Shown: piece after piece, positions 20,982-34,563 of the stretch
Numbering within the stretch: the stretch's first letter is position 1
Layout of the letters: every line of letters starts with the position of its first letter
Assembly (NCBI GenBank): GCA_001695595.3
Contig: MBPM02000076.1
Location: forward strand, 306,876-370,875
Reading direction: 5' to 3'
DNA length: 64,000 nucleotides
Origin: Plasmopara viticola
Lineage: Eukaryota; Oomycota; Peronosporomycetes; Peronosporales; Peronosporaceae
Translations under genes and position numbers: made by a program
The notes under the pieces: generated by a model
The model's database searches: none
What the model saw: the letters and a program-made list of their open reading frames with translations, nothing else
What the model was told of the DNA's origin: nothing

Positions 20982-23775
20982 AGACAAGGCGCGACCTAGA
21001 ATCCTTCATGAACGACGCCACCAATATCGGGTATAAGGACGGAACCAGAAACGACAATCGCACCATATGCCTCAATGTAACTGACCTTGCATACATATCG
21101 TTACGGACCTTCGGAAGATTGGTCAATATTGCAAAAAGAAGACATTTTGTATATTGAATCGATCCAGAAATTCTCAATCTAAAATTTGCAGTATTTATGG
21201 GTCCATGAATGGGAAGGAGTTTGAGGGCAGAGCAGTAGCATCTGCGTACGCAGAGCTCACGTCTGTAGATATTAAAGTGGTGCGACTTTTAAAAAGCAGT
21301 ACGTGATCAAATTTAAGGAGTAAAGAGTGCACGATCAAAAAAAAGCGACTGCAATATTTTAAAGTAGCTGCAAAAGGATTAAGTGCAATTAATGTCATGC
21401 TAAATTTGATTTTGATACAGATCACTTATCGTTCACATAGATCTTTGGTGAAATATGCAACCTTCGAGCGCGCAGTCAAAGCGGAAGTCTATAATATTAT
21501 CGCAATTGGAGTTTATAGTGTGCCAACAGCCTGAGAATGATGGGGCACGATGAAGTTCCACGAGTTCAAGCGCAGAAAGACGCGAGGGCATTTGAGAAAA
21601 GACCTCTTTCTTGCCAACAAAATCGTTCGTCGACGATATATACCTCATTTACTAGGGATGTGTAGTTGGATAGCTGTGCCTGAGTGCTGCAACAGCTTTA
21701 AAAGGTGCGGCGATCATCTCAAAAAACAGATCTCTCTCGACAAAGCATTTGATTCGTAGAATTTGTTGTCCGGGGAAGGGATCTTAAAAAGGTTTATGCC
21801 TCTGACTTATCGAATACATGGGTAGATAGATCAATAGAGTTGGATGGAAGAAGAAAATAGTTCCTTGGAGTTCGTATTGCCACGTACGCGTCATACTTAG
21901 CAGCATTCTAGAATGGAAGAGAAAAATGCAACTTGCGAAAATTCGGTGTAAATCATTGACTCTCAACTCAATACAACAATGAATTCGTCATTGATTCGAG
22001 TAATCGAGAACAAATTTAGATCCGAAATGCATACTCCAAGGTGCGTGCTGGCCTTGTACAACCATTGTACTTTGCGGTGCAATTAGCAACCCAATGAGAC
22101 ACTACTGCCGCGTCGGCATACTTCCATCTCATCGATACAACACTACTACCAAACAATTGCTTACTGTACCTATCTTAGGATCCCTGTGGTTTGAGATAAA
22201 ACGGTCCGATACGTAAATTATGCGTCACATTGAAAGCTGGAGCTTTGTCAAAGGAAATACTAAGTGAGTGATGACTCGAGGCACAGGATAGACATTCTAC
22301 TAATGTATACACCAGTCTGCAAACTTAGGTATCTCGAAGGATACCAAAATGATATTTGTCCCTGTCTCAATAGAAGAGTTATATTCAGTGCGTATAGAAA
22401 ATGAAAGTACATTAGATACTGTATTGAACAAATCAGTTCTCAGCCTGCAACTTGCTGCAAATGTCGACTTCTTTTTAGACCGAGAAAAGTAAGCGATCGC
22501 TCCCAGAAAAAAGACATCATTTTTTGTGCTCCTGAGCTGCACATGGTGGTGTGTAGCCCCTCATCAAGTAGCACTTGAAGTCCATCTTTTTTCACTTATA
22601 CCCTTGTCGGACAAGCAGTTCGCAGTGCTCGGAAGGCTGATTGGCTTATACAAATCTGAGAAGATGGCTGCATGCGCCGCTCTTTCTGTTGCCAAGTAGT
22701 TCATATGTGCTAAGCTCTACAAGCATTCTTTTCGCCTCAGCGCTCATGAAGTACAGCCTTTGAGAGCCTTTGATGTGAGAGTCAAGTAAAAAAAAAATTC
22801 TGGTTTTGAAGTGAAGGAAAAGTAGAGCATTGGATTGTGAGAACATATGTTCACTTAGGCGGTATTGGTCACAAATGGTTAGTAGTGCTCGCACTCTTTT
22901 TCCCAGGAGACCGGGCCATAAACTGGGCAATCATCCGTAAGGAACAGTTTGACCGAAATAGTATATGTTGCGGAAACTTGTTGAAGAGCAACCGAAAGGA
23001 ACACTTTCCGGGCAAATTTTGAGCTCTTTAGCGCTCACGCTATTTTGCTGTCAAGCAGGAGTAGCGTGAGTTTTGATATTTATCATGATTTGAGGGAGTG
23101 GACGGACAGCAATCAGCACAGGTGCACCACTTTTCAAACAAGTTCAGGTGAATGTGTTCATATACTGCGTAAGCGTAGGCGCCCCATGCGTCTGTCTCTT
23201 TAGCAGCGGGCAAAAAGGCAATTACAGCTGCTGTTTAAGAAAAGTACACGCTTTCTTCTTTGGATTGTTTTAAATGGGAATATCTCGCGCTGTATGGTCC
23301 ACTACTTTGGCTATAATTAAAATTGGCACCTGATTTGTGCCTGCCTTGTCTAGGAGCTACCACACCGTAAACTCCATTAAACGCTGGTCATCATAAGGGC
23401 CAAGGCGCTATACTGTCAAGATCTAAGATTTACTTATTTGTGTGCGGTTGATAGACACCATTATTACTTAGCCTCGTAGTGATCCGGAAGAAACAATCAC
23501 CAGCGGTGGACTGATGGCTGTTTACGCAAATGTACCATGCAATGATAAACACAATTTGAGTTCCGGTTGACTCCAGAACGTTGAGAAACATTGTACACCG
23601 GCAAACGATAGCTATCTACTAAAATGCGGTTAGAGGAACAACAAAAGTGAATTAGGTTTGGTTCGATTGGCTACCAGGACTGCTCCTAACGTCCCTAGGA
23701 TTCAAAATCAGGGACGAACCAAATTTTTGAACTGGTCTACAATTTTAAGAATTTAGCCAGAGCAGAATCCTGATT
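20982..23775. other. Gene-poor DNA without recognised features
   Basis: Only short frames are present, none with a motif I can place. A segment near 22853-22915 (GGTATTGGTCACAA, CTCGCACTCT) resembles 34660-34705, suggesting old dispersed repeats. Confidence 0.35.
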
Positions 23776-23840
23776 TTTCTCACAATGGACAAACTGACTT
23801 GATCTTGGGCATGCCGTGTCTAAATTAGCACGAGCTTTAG
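23776..23840 (+). pseudogene. Ty3/gypsy retropepsin-region relic
   Basis: The plus strand encodes LILGMPCLN, a stop, then HE. This corresponds to the LxLGMPWL...H.PWIDW signature at the end of the aspartic-protease region of oomycete gypsy polyproteins. The Trp codon is changed to Cys and a stop follows. A better preserved relative lies at 35.1 kb. Confidence 0.5.
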
Positions 23841-23976
23841 AGTGACTGGCACAGCAAGACCGTTCTTAGCTCCGCACAGTAGAGCTCTGATGGGTCATAT
23901 TCTCACTCATGAAGATCCGTTGATGTATCGAAGGCACTAATATCTTCACGAAGGTTAATATGACGACGCCTTTGTC

Positions 23977-24807
23977 ATGCCAGCACCATCTACCGAAGAC
24001 GCCAAAGACAGAAAATCTAAAATGCATAGGCTTACTGATCCTACATTAGAATACTCCGCAAGACTCAATGAGAAATCCAGTCTTATATGTGTAAGCATCG
24101 TCAAATCAGTTGCGGCTATGAAAAAATTGCAAGCGAAAAGCATAGGTCATCGAGAGAAACACACTTCTCAGGTGACAAACATTGTATCACCAGCTGCGGC
24201 TGGCAAAGATCCGCAAGCAGATAGCTTAGGTTTGCAAGGCATAGTGGAAGCATAGGAGTACGGTTGGAGAACAAATAGCAAGTAATATGGCCTCACCAGA
24301 AAAAATTGGCAGCGAGACGAAGCTAATTTTCTGCTGTCACAAATGATCTTGTGGTCCAGAAAACAAGTTTTATTGATAAAGATTATTACATCGCTACATC
24401 ATAGCAAGTGCTTTCAACTGGCGGTAACATTAGCTTTACCGAACCTTAGAGCAAACACTTTTCGAGTCGCTACTGATAATAATTTGAGGTTGTTTTTACA
24501 AGCGATAAATACATTTTTTATGAGTGCAGATGTCTCAGATCGACCTTATAGGCAGCATAAGCTGCATTTTTGCATGTGCTTTATAGAAACACTCCCACCG
24601 GTTGAAGAAGTTACGAACGATACTGATCACGTGCCGAGTGCAAATTACTATGTCACGAGACAAAGGACACTATCTTGGGAGCAAGATGAGCTAATTAATG
24701 GTTTTTTCACCAAATCGGCAATAGATGGCATGGCGTGGGAGTCAAAACTGTCAATGACTAGCTGTGCTAAAAAATCGAAAGGAAAAAGCCTACAAGTCCA
24801 TGCTTAG
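23977..24807 (+). pseudogene. Two same-frame unidentified open stretches (possible decayed element ORF)
   Basis: Frames 23977-24255 (92 codons, Lys-rich, MHRLTDPTLEYSARLNEKSS) and 24343-24807 (154 codons) are in the same reading frame, separated by stops over 87 bp. The second contains LSWEQDELINGFFTKSAIDG. Coding-like composition and position just after the gypsy protease relic suggest transposon-derived sequence. No family can be supported. Confidence 0.3.
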
Positions 24808-27800
24808 AATTACCTTATAAAAATAGCGCCATCTCCCGTAACATCCTTTCAAACAAGGCCTTGTTACTTAACAACTTGCCTTGGTCTTAATTGTATCGTG
24901 CACTAGCTTAAATAGGTAACTCTAATCAAATTCGAATGAGGGAGTCTGACATACTCCTTACGGTAGATAGCTCGCCAAATGGCATGTCATGGGAGTAAGG
25001 ATGATGCCTTGAGAGCTTTGACCTCGCTGAAATGTTGTGTTATACAGCGGCTTTGATCATTTCGAAATATTGCAAAACCTTACGTTGACGATCTATTCGT
25101 TTGTAGCCACCTAGATGACCTTAAGTCGTGTAGACCATCTTAGCCAATGTCTTGATATAATGAGGACCGAAAAGTGCTATACCGACATCTATGCGTCTAT
25201 CTTTGTTACAGTGGAGCCCATTAGCAATCGTGTCTCTTTCGCAAATACCCCAAAGACAGAAGCCGGTTTTCATAGCTCTACGTCACCATCTCACATGGAT
25301 TCGGAAAAGTGTTACAGCCTAGCCAACTACTTGGACATATATAGGGTCGGCTTTGTGGGATTCGCAGACCCTTCGTATGGCCTATTAAAAGAGGGTATCG
25401 TTGGGTGCTAGGAGATTAAGTACTGCTTCGGATTTTAAAAACGGCCAGTGTAGTTTATACTACGCTTCTGCCATGGCTTTGCCGAGTTCTACAAAGCGAC
25501 TTAGCATTGTTTGTAGCGCTTTCGAATATACCATTGGCTGTCGACGAAGCGCCTTCTTGTCACAACGAATTGGGAAATGGTCGTCATTGCCTGCAAAATA
25601 TAACTTCCGTGCTGGAATTTTTTGGAATAGCACAATGTGTTTGCCAACGCCCATTCGCGCAGGTCAGATTTCAAGGTGGTCAGATCAGCAGGGCTAAACA
25701 CTTTTTGGCTGAATAGATACACCAGGCACACAACACAAAAGCCAGGCTATAGCCTTCGATGCAATTCAATATCGCAGAAAAACAGGCCAAAGTCGAGAAA
25801 GGCGCTCGACAGCAAACGCAGGTGCATTGCTATGAGTGGGCAGGTGTGTAAGATTTGTCTGAGTCGTTATTATAAACATCAAAGACCCAGATTAACGATA
25901 TGTTTTGAAAACACATTAAAAAACGGGTGAGCTCCTGTAAGCTCTGCCCGAGCGTCGAATACGCGGACTCACGCGTCGGCTCTTTCTATAAATTTGCAAT
26001 TGTCGGCGTACTATCAAAACTGTATTATCATCGCCATTGTATTCGTCTTGCTTAAAACTAGCTGTTTTACGGGCTTGGTAATGTTTACGTTTCTCCAAGC
26101 AAGATCAAGGCAGTTAGCAATTGATTAAGCCAGTGTGGCTGAGAGAAAAGTAGCAAGGTTGGCTATCCATCCGGCACTTTAAAGTTATGGTCTATAAGAC
26201 ATGATAACGTCAAATAGTAACCCGCAATCTATCTTTTAGTTCATGGAAAAAGCAGATTCATTTATTGAAAGCTCACTTGCTGTTGTCAATAGCACGACCG
26301 TCCACAAACCGACTATCAATATAGTAAACAGCGCAGTATGGTCGCTAATGTTTCGCATTTGTGAGCCAGTATACTATATACTTCAATATTGTGCCTGCTT
26401 ACGCATTACCAGTCTCTACACTCTTCTATATACATGGTCAGAGATGCCCTACCGTCTTTCTGATACTTCGAAGTACAAATTCTTTTGAGATAAGTGGAAA
26501 ACGATCGCAATTTTTTTCGATCATGACACCAGTTAGCATACAAAAACAGCAGTAAAGTTCTGTAATGAGTCCAGGAAGGGCATTCAGCAGAACGCAAAAA
26601 AAAATAACCCCGATTTTTTTTCTTTTCAGCATTGTTATATACCAAGAGCCTTCCGCTACAGGATTAATTTTGTATATTTAAATTATGTCTTTTCATTCGA
26701 TCTTTCATTATCTTCAAATGACAAGAATCGATGAACATTATCGACCTTCCCGAGACGATGTCGATGCACATGGGGCTTCCCGAGAAACATTCAATTTGAT
26801 CTGCAGTCTCATAAAATGACCTCACGCGATCCAAGCACCTTTTTGAACAATTATCGTCGCGCTTGGCCCTGTTAATAAGGCAAGTATGGGTCGCCATACT
26901 GCAACTAGTACTTTATATCCTTGCTGTAGAGCTGGGGAGCTATGTACGCGTGCTTTGAGCGCCTATAGCTCGCTATAGAGAAATGCGACTTCTTGCCGCA
27001 AGTTGGAATTTCCTTGCCGAGACGCGCGGCGGCAGATACGACTAAAAAGAGTTATGGGTCATACACTGGAAGAGCCATATGAGAGCCCGTCTCCTTCTCG
27101 AGGGATACGAGAGTGCGGAATTGCTCCATAAAAGTACAGACTGTCGATCCGAAGACTTTCTTTTAGGGCATGCATTTTGGCATGTACGAAAAGCCGCTCC
27201 TCTTAATAAAAACCCTGCAAGATTGAGGCGGAATGGACTTCCATGTCCCTCCTTGATCTCCAAGGCCGATTGCACTTTTGTTTGAGGTGGTTTGAGCAGT
27301 AGACGCGCTTTCTTGAGTGCCAAGAGCACCTTGTGAAGTGGCGTGAGAATTGCACTTCATGGTCTGCGCATATTATTTCAAATGCACTAAGCTCGAATTT
27401 GTACTTAAGGCGAGAATAATAACTGTTTTGGTATACAAATTGGTATAGCTGCTTAGTCGTAAGCTAGGACCCACCATTTATTTAAGATTCCTTTTACCGG
27501 AAACTTAGCATCGATACTAAAGCTAAGCTTTTGTAATGTTCGATTACATTCAACTAAGTTCGAATACAAGTAATAGGCGAGGGATGAGTGTTATGCATAC
27601 CGTTCTGACGTTTTATACGAAATCTCAGTTTGACCATAACGATAGCTAAAGAAAAGCAACAGAAAGGGCTGCCCGTCTCATCTTACGATGACCAAGTCGA
27701 CATCGCAGAAGAATGCTTCGGCTTTCACAAACAAATTTTCACTAAAACCGACCTTTAAGCTTCTTTAGGTCACTTCTATTGCAAATCCTGCACCTATACT

Positions 27801-30800
27801 ATGGACAGCGAGTCTTAAAAGTCTTCCTGCTAAAAGGACGCTCAAAATAAGAGGCCGTTAAAGATCTATCCCTTCACTCTCTGGTAGTGGATTGCAGCGT
27901 GTGCTCCGGCGGACACTCGCCTGTCTTGTCACCATTTAAGGCTGCTAAATAAATACCAGTATATTGATAGCATTGTGAATGTAATTTCGTAGCCCAAAGG
28001 TACATGTTAGACGTGACGTTATACTAATTAGTGTTTCGGAAGAGTTTTATAATTTCCGAATACAATCCGACCTAAGGCGCCTTATTTTATGCGGTCAGTC
28101 AAATTAGAGCCTAAAGAAAAAGGATCAAGTCAAAGACAAAAAGTTTTCTTTGGGGTTCAAGGGCTTAAGTAAGTGGTGCAAGAAGTGGAAGGCTTTGTAA
28201 CTCCCCCACCGCTAGGTATCGACAGGAGTCGCGGTCCAATGAGAAATTTACTCACTCTTTAGACGACGAATTTAGCGAGAAAAAGGAAGACCTAATAGAC
28301 GGTATTTACGGGAAATGCTTGCTCTCGGTCTACTTGTAGAGCTTATGAGGCTGAACGAGCTAAACAACTTTATAAGGTAATCAACTCTTATGCCCGTTGC
28401 ATGTACGACTATATGTCCAGGTGTTCGCATGTATGCAAGAACAACAATCCATGGTGCAGCCAAGCAGCACACTTATTGGCTTCAAAAGCCCCGAAAGCAT
28501 TTGGAATAACTTTCCTCGCGCGATTTCGTTGCGCGTGTTTTCAACATCAATCTAAACACCTCTTAAAACTTGCTTTTGGTGTCGTAAGGAATTTAAAGTC
28601 AAGGGTGACCCGCACCGAGTGTGTTTAAATACTTAGGCACAGTCAGCATGGCGTTTTTCATAGGCTAAGATGGGTAAAATACCACGTTACCACAGCCTAA
28701 GCCCAACCTGTGTGAACAGAAAGTACATTTTACTCTCGTGGAAGTCGGGGACAACTTAATGTCAACAGGTACAATGCGCTAAGAACGTAACTTTCAAATG
28801 CGGGTATGGAGTCAATTCTTTCATACTCCAAATCGCATACAGCTCGTGACTTGCGTACGAAGTACTTTCCAATTTACTAGCAAACCTTAACGACTTTAAA
28901 GTCTTAAGATTGCAATCTATTGCACAAGCTGGTTTTCTCAAGATCGGGAATTGTAAGCGGTTATTCATCAGATGCTTCTATATGATACTGCACGCCTCCT
29001 TTGTGCAAGGTTCTGTGAAGCTCATAATTAAAAAGGCTGGGGCCTTTTCACCGTTTCTCATGTCTTTTTGCTTCAATTGTGACCGACGTTTTGTATGACC
29101 GTGATTTTTTGAAGGTGCTATAAGCTTACTCGTTGAACGCTCACCCGCAGCTTTTGTTTACGCACCGCATGTGGTCATCAACGGGGTGAAGGGTGGTACC
29201 TTGGTGTATTTTTGTTGGATTAGTATTGCAATATTAGTTGCTGCAGTAAATTTCTATTAAATTTCGCGTGGAGTAGTTGCTGCATCATAGATGGCAGCCA
29301 TGATTTGCACCTTTTCTACAGCACCGTTTGCGGCAATCAGTATACCTCGTGCTGTAGTGAAGCGCGGACTCTTCGAACGAATGGCTTTGCGCATCGAGGG
29401 AGAAAAACATAGCGAGGAACGGCCACGAGGCTTTTTCAAGAAAATTGTCGTCGATGGGGTAGCAGTCGTTTGCTTAAAAGAAGAGGTGTGTCTGTTAGGA
29501 TTTATGATGACTTCAAACACCGCGGTAACTATCGAGTCCGATAAAGCCGGTCGACAATGAGCTAAAAGTCAGTCAAAGAAATTAAGGCAAACCTGGAGTA
29601 CAATCGTTTTATACAAGTTTGAAAAAATAAATCATTATTTATATCTAACTAGATTTTTCTTCGAGCCCTTCTGGCAAGGTCTTTCTAGTTTGGTGAGGCT
29701 GGTGTGTAGTTGGAAGGGTTGAACCAGATTTATGGATCTGTGTCGTGATAATAGATAATAAGATCTTGAACAATTGGGGAAAATTGTTTTTTTATCGTAT
29801 ATGTTACTATCCATGCCGCCCTACATACATAACGCTATCAGGAAATATGACCGCAACAATTTTGTCAACGTCGAGCACAAGTGTGCGCGCTTGGACTACA
29901 TTTATGTAATAAGGGGTTACTTTTGTGACCATAGGTTTAACCTAGAGTAATCAAGTTATCAACCAGATAGAAGACGTAATCTCGGTCGTGACAGCTTCAC
30001 AGCTTTACCATGCGATCCATTAGTACCCGTTGTAAGAAATGCATTCTTATTCCATCTTCTACTTGGCCTACAAAATTGGAGATGTGATAGAGGGGTCATG
30101 CCGTAATAACCCGAAAGTTGCTTCAAAATTTCTCTAGCTTTCGACAATTAGCTCTAATGACACCTTAAAAAGCGGGTTCTTACCTGAGCCAAGGTATACC
30201 GCAGCAATTATAAAAATAATCGTTTCTTAAACATAAGAGGCAAATTCGTTTAATATGAAATCCATTTTTCTCAGGTTTGCGGTAGGAATGTGAGATGTGG
30301 TTTTGGCGAAATTTGCAGCACCTTGCGCAGAGGAGACGTGCTGGGAGATTTACGATTTTTTGTGATCGGCTGTTCATTATTTCCGGTCTTTGAAGATCGA
30401 AGTGTGCTAAAGACTGCTATACTTTATACAGCATTATTGCACTCGTTGAATCTATCCTTAATACTTGAAATACCACGACTTACATTAATAAGCTTAATAA
30501 TGAAGGGTAAGCTAACTGCTTATTCACCGGGGCACTGTCCCGTAAAAAAAAAACCTTTTGAGTATTCTGATGAAGAATAGCAGATATGTGGACAACTCGT
30601 CCATATCTAAAATTGTCAATTTTGAATTAAAATTGGTACTAGTGGTAAATCTCTACGAACCTCCTCTACATATTGACACTAAGAAAGAATAAAGATGATT
30701 AAATATAATGAAGATATTTTAAAAATAATCATTTCGCCAGCAATATATTGTTCAGCCTTAAGCATTTTTGAAGATTCAAAATCAATGTCAAGGCAAGTAC

Positions 30801-30803
30801 GCA
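24808..30803. other. Gene-poor DNA without recognised genes
   Basis: Scattered frames under 100 codons only. The most protein-like is an 87-codon minus frame at 29257-29520 (PRGRSSLCFSPSMRKAIRSK, then ARGILIAANGAVEKVQIMAA). It has its own ATG but no family I recognise, and the plus strand is also open there. Another is 30290-30580 plus (96 codons). I would not call either a gene. Confidence 0.35.
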
Positions 30804-33800
30804 CTAATCCACCAAAACGATCTCTTCACTTAAATTCTCCGACTTCTGTCCGTCCGCCGGCTGTTGCGGCGCTATCGATGACACCAATTGTGGATCCTCC
30901 ACCTTTTTAAAGAAAGAATCGATTGGAGAAATTGATGGTTTGGGTGGAGAAGGGACAGTATCTGGCATTGACTTAGCTGCGAGCGGAGAGGCAGCCGGAA
31001 GCTTCGCTGTTGATTCAAGCGTCGGTGATTTTTGCGGCGTAGCTTGCGTCGCCTTCACCGGTGTCGTCTTTTTAGCCGCTGTCTGCACTGTTTGCTTCAC
31101 CACATCAGTCTTCTGCTTAATCTCCTGTGTCTTCAACTTCCCCTGAAGCAGCTGCTCCTCTTTTTGCCGCTGTTGCTCTAATCGAACTGCCTCTAATCGC
31201 TCGCATTCTTCTTCGTATTCGCGAGCTTTACGCATCATTGTGGACTCAAATGCTGGCTCGCACAAGAGCTCACCAACCAGGCCGTGCAAAGGAGTTTGCG
31301 TACCCTCATTGCCGTCGCTACACCAAATAGGTCCAAGAATATGGGGCTCTAACTTCGTTGGCTTGACAGCTTTAGCCTTCACGTGCTTTTTCTGAAGCTG
31401 AGACGGTAGTTTGTGCCTAGTAGGTGACAAAGTCCTGTCACCACGTTCCGTCAAATCTTCTTCAGTCTCCGCGCCATCCATGTAATCTACTTCATCTTCA
31501 TAAGCCAACCATCGGTCTTCGTAGTCCAAATTATCCTCATCTGACTCCTCAGCATCATTCTCATCGTCAGATAAACTCTCTCCTGGCTCATCCTCTTCCC
31601 ACTCATCATCACTATCCACAGAGTAATCAAGCTTCGCATACTGAGCCAGTGGTCGACGGCCGCCGCGAAATAATGAAAGTCTCGTACTAATGGTGCCGTA
31701 ATACGCTGGTCGATTGTTCTCGTAAAATTGAAGTAGCTTCATTACGCCTAGCTTCGAATCGCGATGCCGTCGGGCACTCCATCCATTCAGAACCGCTTCA
31801 TTTGCTTGTTTCTTAGCATTTTTTCTGTGCTTAAAAGACGACAAGATGGACGCTCGAGAAAGCTTCATCGTTTCAGAAGTAAGGGAAGATGACGCGTCCG
31901 TTTTTGATCTTAAGAAGCTAATTGCTGCGTCCATACGAGCGACCACGGCACTCTGGCTCGTATTGACGTCCTCTACCTTTCCCGTGTCTTGGTCGTCAGT
32001 CATATCAATTGCCGACTCACAATTCCCCGCACTGTTTGCAGCGTCAAAAAACGCCATAAATCGCTTTTGCCGCTTTGACGCCTCTGCTAGTTTCTTTTCT
32101 TCGTCTTCACGTTCGCGTTTGCGCTTTTCTTCCTCCTTGGCCTCTTTCGCCTGTTGCCGCTCTCTCTCCTGTTGTTTCTTCTCATTTGCAGCATGACGTT
32201 TATCCTGCTCTTTCATCTCGCGGTCTTGTAATTTTTGCAACTCGGCATCGACGATTATACCAAACTTGCCTACTTTGGATTCTTCTGCACTCACTTTGGC
32301 CTCATCAACAGGTTTCTGGTGCAATAGATGAATGACTCGCGCCAACGACTTTAACTGGTATCCCAAACGCTTGCGGTTCTTGCGCATTCGTTTAATTATT
32401 TTCTGTGTTTCGTCGTGAAAATATCTGTCCAAATTGCCTACCTCCCAGACCCATAATGCATCCACACTCGTGTCTTCAAAAACATTTGTCTTCGCTGGAC
32501 GCACACCGTAAGGAGTACGCTGAGCAAGCATTTTAATCTCCATTTCTAAAGCTAACAAGACGTTGTTGTCTACTCGTGTGTCTTCAAACACGCTCTTGTT
32601 CTCACCATCAGCAATTATTTGTTTCTTAAACGATGCCAGAATCTCCTTCGCAATAACTGAAAGACTTGCAGTTTGGCCTTGGAGACCTTTTACAATTAAA
32701 CACTTGACTTCGTTGGGAAACACAACGGTCGTCGGCACGACAGCTGAGTCGGGGCTGCTAAAAGAAAGTGCGTGATCTTGCAGTTTTTGCCAAGTCTCGT
32801 ACAGGACTTCCTGTGCTTTTATAAATTCGACTGTAACGTCTAAATCGCGATCCAAACCAGCACCGTAAATATCTTGCATCACCGTATCGCTCGCTTGTGT
32901 CGACCGCATAAGTTCAGTATACCGTCGAGTTAAGTCCTCAGTCTTAAGCTTATATGTATCCACGCGGGCTTGAAGAGCAGGATCCAACGGCTCCATCAAA
33001 ATAGGCTTTGCTTCCGCAAGGTTTTCTTTCACCGGCTGTTTCTTCGCATTTTTGGGCAATCTCGGCAGCTTTTTAATTGTCTTCGCCTTTACTGTTCCTA
33101 CTGCGCTTTCTGTCACATCTTCTGCCAACGCAGCAGTCAAACTAACCACAGTCTCGCTTGCTTTAGTCTTGTCTGCGCCACTGACTTCCTCTGTACAAGC
33201 CACAACCGGGTCCGATCCAATCAGATCCACCACCTCCGTGCTTTCCACGATGGAATCGTTCGAAATCGGAGCTCCAGCAGGTACCGTTTCCCCACCTGCT
33301 TCGAGCTCTGCTCGAGCTTGCCTGGCTTCTGGAGTACTAAACACGTCTTCGTCGTCATCCTCATCACTGTCTACTGCAGCATGGGGCGAAATAAAGCGAA
33401 CTGGGCACTTCTGTATACAAAACTTGGCTTTTGACTTCGGAGAAGGTTTGACTTTGCGCTTTGGAGTAGGTTTGATTTTTGGCTTTGGCGAGGATTTGGC
33501 CGATCTATTGCCTTTTGACTTGGTTTTAGCGCTCAATTTCTTTGGTGTAGACTGATCTTGACTGTCAATATCTGATGTTTTGGTGGAATTAGCAGATCGA
33601 CTCTCCTTTTTAGCAGCAGGTGACGTGACACGTCGCCGCTTCGCTCCGACGCTCTTGGGCTCTGACTCCGCCACATTATTGCCCAATTTTTGATCGGATT
33701 TTGATGGTGAAAAAAAGCTAAACATTGTGGCTTGTTTTGACCCTTTTTTTTGCTGTACAAAAAGAGAAAAACAGCACTAAGGTTAGTATAGATTCTTATC

Positions 33801-33888
33801 AGTATCGGCCGATCTGGAGGCTTTCAAAGTGATAAAAGAAACACACACGCAGCAATATCAACACGTAGCATAGACGTACCTCTGCCAT
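30804..33888 (-). CDS. CHAF1A: Chromatin assembly factor 1 large subunit (CAF-1 p150 / CHAF1A-like)
   Basis: Exons 33880..33888 and 30804..33752 (minus) give 985 residues. The core signature is unmistakable: KLLQFYENNRPAYYGT, then LDYSVDSDDEWEEDEPGESL followed by an acidic run (~675-745), the conserved p150 middle/acidic region that contacts histones and the p60 subunit. Upstream is a Lys/Glu/Arg-rich KER helix (~514-567). The 9-nt first exon (Met-Ala-Glu) and exon 2 supply QATMFSFF near residues 10-17, a canonical QxxMxxFF PCNA-interacting box. A second PIP-like SPIDSFFKK lies near 944. The N-terminal third is basic and Ser/Pro-rich. By family knowledge the protein deposits H3-H4 behind replication forks in the nucleus. 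Confidence 0.92.
33753..33879 (-). other. Intron after a 9-nt first coding exon of CAF-1 p150
   Basis: On the minus strand the donor is GAG|GTACGT, a perfect TACTAAC branch sequence lies near 33786, and TTTTTGTACAG is the acceptor (127 nt, phase 0). The splice puts ATG GCA GAG in frame with CAA AAA AAA GGG and hence with the downstream Met-Phe-Ser-Phe-Phe. The resulting PIP box supports this start over the internal ATG at 33725. Confidence 0.75.
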
Positions 33889-34499
33889 AATTGTATTCGT
33901 AATAGGGCGACGTGAAGGCTAGAGACGCGCACCGAAATTGCGCTTGTCTGGCTTGGTGAGTTTGGCGCGTTTTGGACAACACTTCTTCGATAGTGACAAT
34001 TTGTGTCATTAAAGCGAGATAAATACAATGTAATTCTAATATTTCGAGTAAATTTATACTATAATGTGCACGTCGCTTCGCAGCTGATTCTTGCCGTTGT
34101 CACTGTACCAGCGCCACCACCAAACACACTATTGAGGCATAATTGCTAACGGTTGAATGCAATCGGACCCTTTACAACGATACATATATTTTGCGTTACA
34201 ACGTGAGCATGATTGTAAGTTTTGCAGTCATACCACTGCAGTCGATTGCACACGTCAACCTCTAAGATCGGCTGTATTAACACTCGCTCACCGGAAACAG
34301 CCTCCCTTACGCAAGGTAATATTTGATCCTACTTATTTGTAATCAATCGTACGCCCACACGGGTGACTGCCTGAATCCTCGTAAAGGCTCCGAGATGGAA
34401 AGAACTGACTTTCGAACGAGCAATTCGCACTGCTCGAAAAAAATGCTGGCTATCGCGGGCATGGCGCTTAAATATTGTGAGAAAAGCGTATGCTTTATG
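33889..34499. other. CAF-1 upstream region
   Basis: On the minus strand an ATG at 34009 opens a frame that crosses the CAF-1 start ATG in another frame. It would be an overlapping upstream ORF if transcription starts further upstream. No other gene is supported to about 34.5 kb. Confidence 0.35.
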
Positions 34500-34526
34500 A
34501 TTTAATTAGCACAGGTTCTGGCAGCC

Positions 34527-34563
34527 CAGAAGGTAGCTCAGAAGGTAGCTCCGAAGGTAGCGC
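34527..34563 (+). repeat. Short tandem repeat (AGAAGGTAGCTC, three units)
   Basis: Three near-identical 12-bp units of the type CAGAAGGTAGCT are adjacent here. No supported gene covers them. Confidence 0.7.

Noticed and set aside
30940..31330. Plus-strand frames over the CAF-1 C-terminus
   Set aside because: Shadows of the CAF-1 coding strand.
33052..33555. 167-codon plus-strand frame within CAF-1
   Set aside because: Antisense shadow of the Lys/Ser-rich p150 N-terminus.
33725..33727. Internal ATG at 33725 as the start of CAF-1 p150
   Set aside because: The spliced 9-nt exon upstream gives an in-frame start and completes a canonical PIP box, so the upstream start is preferred, though unproven.
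33824..34009. Independent small gene of 61 codons upstream of CAF-1
   Set aside because: It overlaps the CAF-1 donor site and start in another frame and has no recognisable domain; better seen as leader or possible uORF.
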